Of a DNA stretch of 10,025 nt, positions 6,487 through 10,025 are shown piece by piece; the stretch's first letter is position 1, and each line of letters starts with the position of its first letter. The notes beneath the pieces were generated by a model that saw nothing but the letters and a program-made list of their open reading frames with translations, searched no databases and was not told the origin of the DNA. The translations under genes were made by a program, and so were the position numbers. The stretch is from Candidatus Dojkabacteria bacterium. Lineage in GTDB: Bacteria; Patescibacteriota; Dojkabacteria; J137. Location of the stretch: the NCBI GenBank assembly GCA_020429495.1, contig JAGQLJ010000089.1, positions 1 through 10,025 of the forward strand, written 5' to 3'.

Positions 6487-7026
6487 TCAATTTACGATTT
6501 TGACAAGTTCAACATCAAAAATTAAATCTGAATTCGCTGGTATTGCTCCTGTATCTTGATCACCGTATCCTAATTCAGATGGTATAAAAATTCTCCTTAT
6601 CTCACCTATTTTCATTCCTGGCACTCCTTGTTGCCAACCTTCTATTACCCCATTTAGTGAAAATTGAACACCATCAGAAGATCCATTTTTAAATGAGCTG
6701 TCAAATTCTTCACCTGTAGAAGCTAACCAACCTCTATAATTTGCGACAACTGTATCTCCTTTTTGTACAACTTTTTCTCCAACTCCCTCAAGTAAAGTTT
6801 CTGTTTCAATTTCTGCAATACTATCCCTTGTTTCCTTTGCAAAGTCGCCCTCGTTTACAAGCCTACTTTCAAAAGCTGCTGATTCATTTCCGTTGTCTGG
6901 ACTAATATCTCCTGTTGATTCGTATGGAGTATAATTTTTATTATCTACCGAATTTGATGACAGAATAAGGAATGCAGCTAATCCCAAAACTGGAATTAAG
7001 AACACTAGAATTTTGACTGATCTCAT
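6487..7026 (-). CDS. Membrane-anchored FKBP-type peptidyl-prolyl cis-trans isomerase
   Basis: The enzyme speeds cis-trans isomerisation of X-Pro bonds and probably helps exported proteins fold outside the membrane. The 179-residue product has an N-terminal hydrophobic anchor (5-23) without a lipobox cysteine, an Asp/Asn/Ser-rich spacer (24-74), and one FKBP domain (about 75-178). The active-site residues expected from FKBP12 can be placed: Tyr97, Phe108-Asp109 (EEFDSSF), Val127-Ile128 with Trp131 (GVIEGWQQGVPGM), Tyr154 (ELGYG) and Phe170 (LIFDVELVKI). It is therefore likely an active isomerase. It lies upstream of the signal peptidase pair on the same strand, separated by the 41-bp palindrome, and diverges from recO. 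A TATAAA box ends 6 nt before the ATG. Confidence 0.96.
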   Translation of the reverse strand: MRSVKILVFLIPVLGLAAFLILSSNSVDNKNYTPYESTGDISPDNGNESAAFESRLVNEGDFAKETRDSIAEIETETLLEGVGEKVVQKGDTVVANYRGWLASTGEEFDSSFKNGSSDGVQFSLNGVIEGWQQGVPGMKIGEIRRIFIPSELGYGDQDTGAIPANSDLIFDVELVKIVN

Positions 7027-7047
7027 TTTGTGTTTATAAAATATAAT
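7013..7047. promoter_or_regulatory. Overlapping divergent promoters for FKBP and recO
   Basis: The self-complementary TTTATAAA (7033-7040) gives a -10-like TATAAA on both strands: 7038-7033 on minus, 6 nt before the FKBP ATG, and 7035-7040 on plus. The plus copy has a good -35, TTGACT (7013-7018), at 16 nt, lying inside the first codons of the FKBP gene. A second plus-strand box, TATAAT (7042-7047), matches consensus and ends 5 nt before the TTG at 7053. The minus copy lacks a clear -35. Confidence 0.45.
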
Positions 7048-7052
7048 TTAAA

Positions 7053-7751
7053 TTGAGTGATAGAATAATAACTGATTATATGAGAAAAACAAAAAATTTC
7101 GAAGGAATTTTATTTAGGCTATATAATTCCGGAGCAGCTGACAAAATCGCGATAATAATAAATAAATCAGGATCTAAGCTGGTTCTTTTAGCTAAAGGTG
7201 CAAAAAAATCTACCAGTAAAAAATCATCCTATCTTGAAATTGGAAATTATATAAAGGGAAGTTATTTAGATGGCTATGCAGTACCCATTCTAAATGAAGT
7301 TAATATTATCAGTGAATTTTCTGTTTGGAAGAAAAGTGTGACTGGTGCAGTTGCTATTCAATTCCTTTGTGAAGTTATGGATAAATTTTGTATTGAAGAA
7401 CATGACGATAAACAATTATTCTTAACATTTGAAGAAACTTTAAAAGCCTTTTCTGAAGCAAGATTAAAGATGTTACTGGCAATTTTTTGTTTAAAGATTC
7501 TAGATATTTCAGGACATACACCAGAAACCGCGCAAATTGAGCTAGAAGAAACTGGTAATTTGAGTGAGCGATTAATAAAGACTCAAAAATTTATTTTAAA
7601 AAGTCCAATAGAATTAGCATTAAAGGTCAATTTAACAGATCAAGAACAAGAAAAAATGTTACAATTGCATGTGAATTTGATTGAAGAAATTTTAGAATAT
7701 CCTCTTAAATCAAAATCAATTTTATTTAATATAATGAAAAACAAGCAATGA
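7053..7751 (+). CDS. recO: DNA repair protein RecO (divergent, no zinc-finger cysteines)
   Basis: RecO works in RecF-pathway recombination, loading RecA and annealing single strands with RecR. The N-terminal OB-fold pattern is clear: EGILFRLYNSGAADKIAIII, then GSKLVLLAKGAKKSTSKKSSYLE, matching the family's E-A-D turn and the A-K/R-G-A-R/K-K basic motif. The rest (about 85-232) is helical. The CxxC pairs that bind zinc in Bacillus-type RecO are absent; the equivalent stretch after LDISGHTPE has none. The start is uncertain: TTG at 7053 gives 232 residues, ATG at 7080 gives 223 and begins MRKTKNFEG, closer to the usual RecO N-terminus. A TATAAT box 5 nt before the TTG would favour it in a leaderless model. 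The stop overlaps the pheT start as ATGA. Confidence 0.83.
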   Translation: MSDRIITDYMRKTKNFEGILFRLYNSGAADKIAIIINKSGSKLVLLAKGAKKSTSKKSSYLEIGNYIKGSYLDGYAVPILNEVNIISEFSVWKKSVTGAVAIQFLCEVMDKFCIEEHDDKQLFLTFEETLKAFSEARLKMLLAIFCLKILDISGHTPETAQIELEETGNLSERLIKTQKFILKSPIELALKVNLTDQEQEKMLQLHVNLIEEILEYPLKSKSILFNIMKNKQ

Positions 7752-9697
7752 AGCTTCTACATAGTCAGTTAATCAAGTATATTCCTAGTTTAAAAATTTC
7801 TGCAAATGAAGTAGCAGATGTATTTACAGAAATAGGATATATGAAAGATGGACCTGTTGAAGAAGTTACATTTGGTGGTAAAGCTGACTATTTTACTGAT
7901 CTCGAAGTAAGGCAAAATAGGGCTGATTGCTTTGGAGTACAGGGATTGGCTAGAGATTTAGCAGCATATCATAATCTAGACTTTGTTTTACATGAATATA
8001 ATCTTGATGATTCAAATACTGATTACACACTTCCAATAGAGGTGAAAAATTCCGAGGCAGTTAAAAGAGTTATGGCTATTAAAATAGACAATGTTCAAGT
8101 TGGTGAATCACCAGATTGGTTAAAAGAATATTTAGCTCTTTACGATATTAATTCTATTAATAACCTTGTTGATTTGACAAATTATGTAATGCTAGAAACA
8201 GGTCATCCATCACATGCGTTTGATGCAGATATTTCTGGAGATGCTCTAGTCTGGGAAATTAATCCAAACTATAAGAAAATGGTTTCTTTAGATGGCACAA
8301 AAATTGACTTAGTGGATGAGGCTTTAGTTGTCTCAGATGGCAAACAGCCTTTAGCTCTAGCTGGATTAGTTGGTGGTGATAAAGCGGCAATGAGTATGGA
8401 TTCTAAAAATGTAATTGTTGAAATGGCAGTTTATGACGGAGGACTAATTAGAAGAAATAGTAGAGAAATGAAAGTATTTACTGAAGCAAGCTCTAGACTT
8501 GAAAAATTTATGGATCCTGACTCTATTGATGAAGGGTTTAGTATGCTTGTTAGTATGATTTTAGATATTTGTAATGCAAATATTGCATCTAAAGTTTACG
8601 ATAATTATCTTCAAAAAGAAGAAAAAAATATTATTACTATTGATTTGGATAAAGCTAGTCAAATAGCTGGAGTTGAGATCGAACATAAAGATGCAACAGA
8701 ATCTTTAATTAGATTAGGTTTTGATTTTGTCGAAAATAATGATCCAATTTTAAAAGTTACTCGACCAATAAATAGACTTGATATTCAAGAGGAAGAAGAC
8801 GTCTATGAAGAAATAATCAGAATGTATGGATACTACCAACTGCCAACTGATACGCTAAACATTCAAGTTGTAAGAGATGTTACTCCAGCTAGAATTAATC
8901 TAATTGATAATATTAAAAGCCATCTTACTGCTAATGGATTTGATGAAGTTAGAACTTGGGTATTAGTTGATGAATCTTCAAATTCTAAATCTAATTTTAG
9001 TGAATTTGAGGCTATTAGCGTTCAAAACTCAATAAATGATGAAGTTCCAATTTTAAGACAAAACTTAACTTCTGGATTATTAAAACAAGTAGAAACATAC
9101 GAAAAGAAATTTATTAATCAAATACAAATTTTTGAAGTAGGAAAAGTTTTTTATAACGCAGATTCCCTATTTAAAGAGCATTATGCACTTGGATTATGTA
9201 TAGCAGGGTCAGATTCTTTTAAAGCTTTAGAAAAAGAAATAAAAAGGTTATTGTCTAGTTTTGGATTTAATAATCCAATATTTAAGCAAGCGGAAATTGT
9301 TCCTGAATTTGCTCATCCAACTTCATGCTTTGATATTTGGATAGAAGGTCAAAAATTTGGAGTTATATATAAGTCAAATTCTCTAGAAACTTCTAACTGC
9401 TCTTATGCAGAGGTTAATATTGATAAACTGTCTGATGATGCAAAAGAGATAAAGTCTACAATAGAGCTTTCTGGAAAGCTTGTTTCACTTGATTCAAATA
9501 TCATCTTAGAAAAATCTGAAGATATTAATTTATCTGTTAGAGAGAAACTAACGGAAGATCTAAAAGAAAATCTTTGGTCTTGGGAAGTAATTGATGAGTT
9601 TGAAGATGGAAATAAATCAAAATATACAGTTAGATTTATTTACTTCAATCTTTCAGATCAAGAAGCTAAAACACTTCACGAAAAAGTCTTTGGGTAG
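7748..9697 (+). CDS. pheT: Phenylalanyl-tRNA synthetase beta subunit, short form without the tRNA-binding OB domain
   Basis: PheT pairs with PheS to charge tRNA-Phe and carries the editing site. The 649 residues read: a short N-terminal B1 part (1-40); directly the RQNRADCFGVQGLARDLAA motif (55-73); the B3/B4 editing domain (about 100-285; SPDWL, then NNLVDLTNYVMLETGHPSHAFDA, split at 138-160, LALAGLVGG 202-210, TEASSRLEKF 245-254); the B5 domain (about 294-365; RPINRLDIQEEEDVYEEIIRMYGY, in 339-362); the synthetase-like core (about 379-555); and a weak FDX-ACB domain (about 577-649). Bacterial PheT is usually near 800 residues. The missing length is mainly the EMAP-like tRNA-binding domain normally inserted after B1, plus a clipped C-terminus. 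It overlaps recO by 4 bp, so translation is probably coupled. pheS is not in the window. Confidence 0.96.
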   Translation: MKLLHSQLIKYIPSLKISANEVADVFTEIGYMKDGPVEEVTFGGKADYFTDLEVRQNRADCFGVQGLARDLAAYHNLDFVLHEYNLDDSNTDYTLPIEVKNSEAVKRVMAIKIDNVQVGESPDWLKEYLALYDINSINNLVDLTNYVMLETGHPSHAFDADISGDALVWEINPNYKKMVSLDGTKIDLVDEALVVSDGKQPLALAGLVGGDKAAMSMDSKNVIVEMAVYDGGLIRRNSREMKVFTEASSRLEKFMDPDSIDEGFSMLVSMILDICNANIASKVYDNYLQKEEKNIITIDLDKASQIAGVEIEHKDATESLIRLGFDFVENNDPILKVTRPINRLDIQEEEDVYEEIIRMYGYYQLPTDTLNIQVVRDVTPARINLIDNIKSHLTANGFDEVRTWVLVDESSNSKSNFSEFEAISVQNSINDEVPILRQNLTSGLLKQVETYEKKFINQIQIFEVGKVFYNADSLFKEHYALGLCIAGSDSFKALEKEIKRLLSSFGFNNPIFKQAEIVPEFAHPTSCFDIWIEGQKFGVIYKSNSLETSNCSYAEVNIDKLSDDAKEIKSTIELSGKLVSLDSNIILEKSEDINLSVREKLTEDLKENLWSWEVIDEFEDGNKSKYTVRFIYFNLSDQEAKTLHEKVFG

Positions 9698-9700
9698 TTG

Positions 9701-10025
9701 CTAATTAAAAAGAGCAAGTCTTAACCTATTAAAGAAGGAATCTGAAAACTTATAAGATTCTCTAAGCCTATAGTCTGTAACTGTAGTACTATAAGAATAA
9801 TTTGCAATATCAATTTTTCCTATTGAGTTTTCTTTTAAATCTAGCGTATTTCTTAATAAATCTATTTGTTCTCCAGCAAAATTTAGCTCAATCTGTATAT
9901 TGGTTGCTCCTAATGAAAAGCTTTTTATTTGATATGTATCTTTATCAAAAACTAAGTAAACCTCTGGATTTTCCATTTTTAGAATAGTGACTTCAATTGG
10001 TTCAATATAATCACCAAATCTTCCT
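9701..10025 (-). CDS. 3' part of an unrecognised protein gene, 5' end beyond the right edge
   Basis: The frame ends with TAG at 9701 and stays open upstream to the window edge, so the ATG at 9976 is probably internal: 16 codons precede it (from GRFGDYIEPIEV) with no stop. The visible 107 residues are soluble-looking and beta-rich with alternating hydrophobic positions (VYLVFD, IQIELNF, IGKIDIANYSYS), and end in a basic FFNRLRLALFN. No membrane segment is visible here. The alternation and a late KIDI strand faintly recall the C-terminal domain of divisome proteins such as FtsQ, but this is too weak to name it. It converges on pheT with only 3 bp between the two stops, so there is no room for a terminator between them. 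Confidence 0.7.
   Translation of the reverse strand, partial: GRFGDYIEPIEVTILKMENPEVYLVFDKDTYQIKSFSLGATNIQIELNFAGEQIDLLRNTLDLKENSIGKIDIANYSYSTTVTDYRLRESYKFSDSFFNRLRLALFN

Noticed and set aside
9802..9987. Plus-strand frame of 61 codons, Leu/Phe-rich
   Set aside because: It is antisense to the better-supported minus-strand gene that continues past the right edge; its hydrophobicity comes from AT-rich composition.

Overview
The window is AT-rich bacterial DNA densely packed with genes. There is no rRNA, tRNA, transposase or CRISPR array in it. The set (a DUF2207 membrane protein with a glycine tail, tandem signal peptidases I, a membrane-anchored FKBP, a short PheT, a RecO without its zinc finger, dockerin and Ig-like surface proteins) suggests a Candidate Phyla Radiation (Patescibacteria) genome. 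That placement is inference from gene style; no marker gene fixes the phylum. The stops used are TAA, TAG and TGA, and no gene has an in-frame TGA, so a recoded (TGA = Gly) lineage is not indicated.

Layout. Minus strand, 4759 down to 1: a DUF2207 protein carrying a PEGA-like insert; then a small secreted protein ending in a dockerin; then, overlapping it by 17 bp, a large secreted protein with a cohesin-like N-terminal domain, two Ig-like repeats, a membrane segment and a carboxypeptidase-regulatory-like domain, which runs off the left edge. Plus strand, 4807-5178: a small coiled-coil protein with two membrane segments, diverging from the DUF2207 gene across a 47-bp gap with a 24-bp dyad. Minus strand, 7026 down to 5175: a secreted FKBP prolyl isomerase, a perfect 41-bp palindrome, then two tandem signal peptidase I genes. 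Plus strand, 7053-9697: recO and pheT, overlapping by 4 bp. Minus strand, 10025 down to 9701: the 3' end of an unrecognised gene that enters from the right edge.

How they fit together. Most of the window concerns the cell envelope: two leader peptidases, a folding catalyst on the outer face of the membrane, and several exported or membrane proteins that would use them. The standout is the overlapping dockerin/cohesin gene pair, which looks like a co-translated, self-contained binding pair resembling cellulosome modules but with no visible glycoside hydrolase. recO-pheT is an unrelated housekeeping pair.

No start has a strong Shine-Dalgarno sequence. Four starts have a -10-like box 5-6 nt upstream, which would give leaderless mRNAs. 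There is no gene-free stretch over 300 bp.
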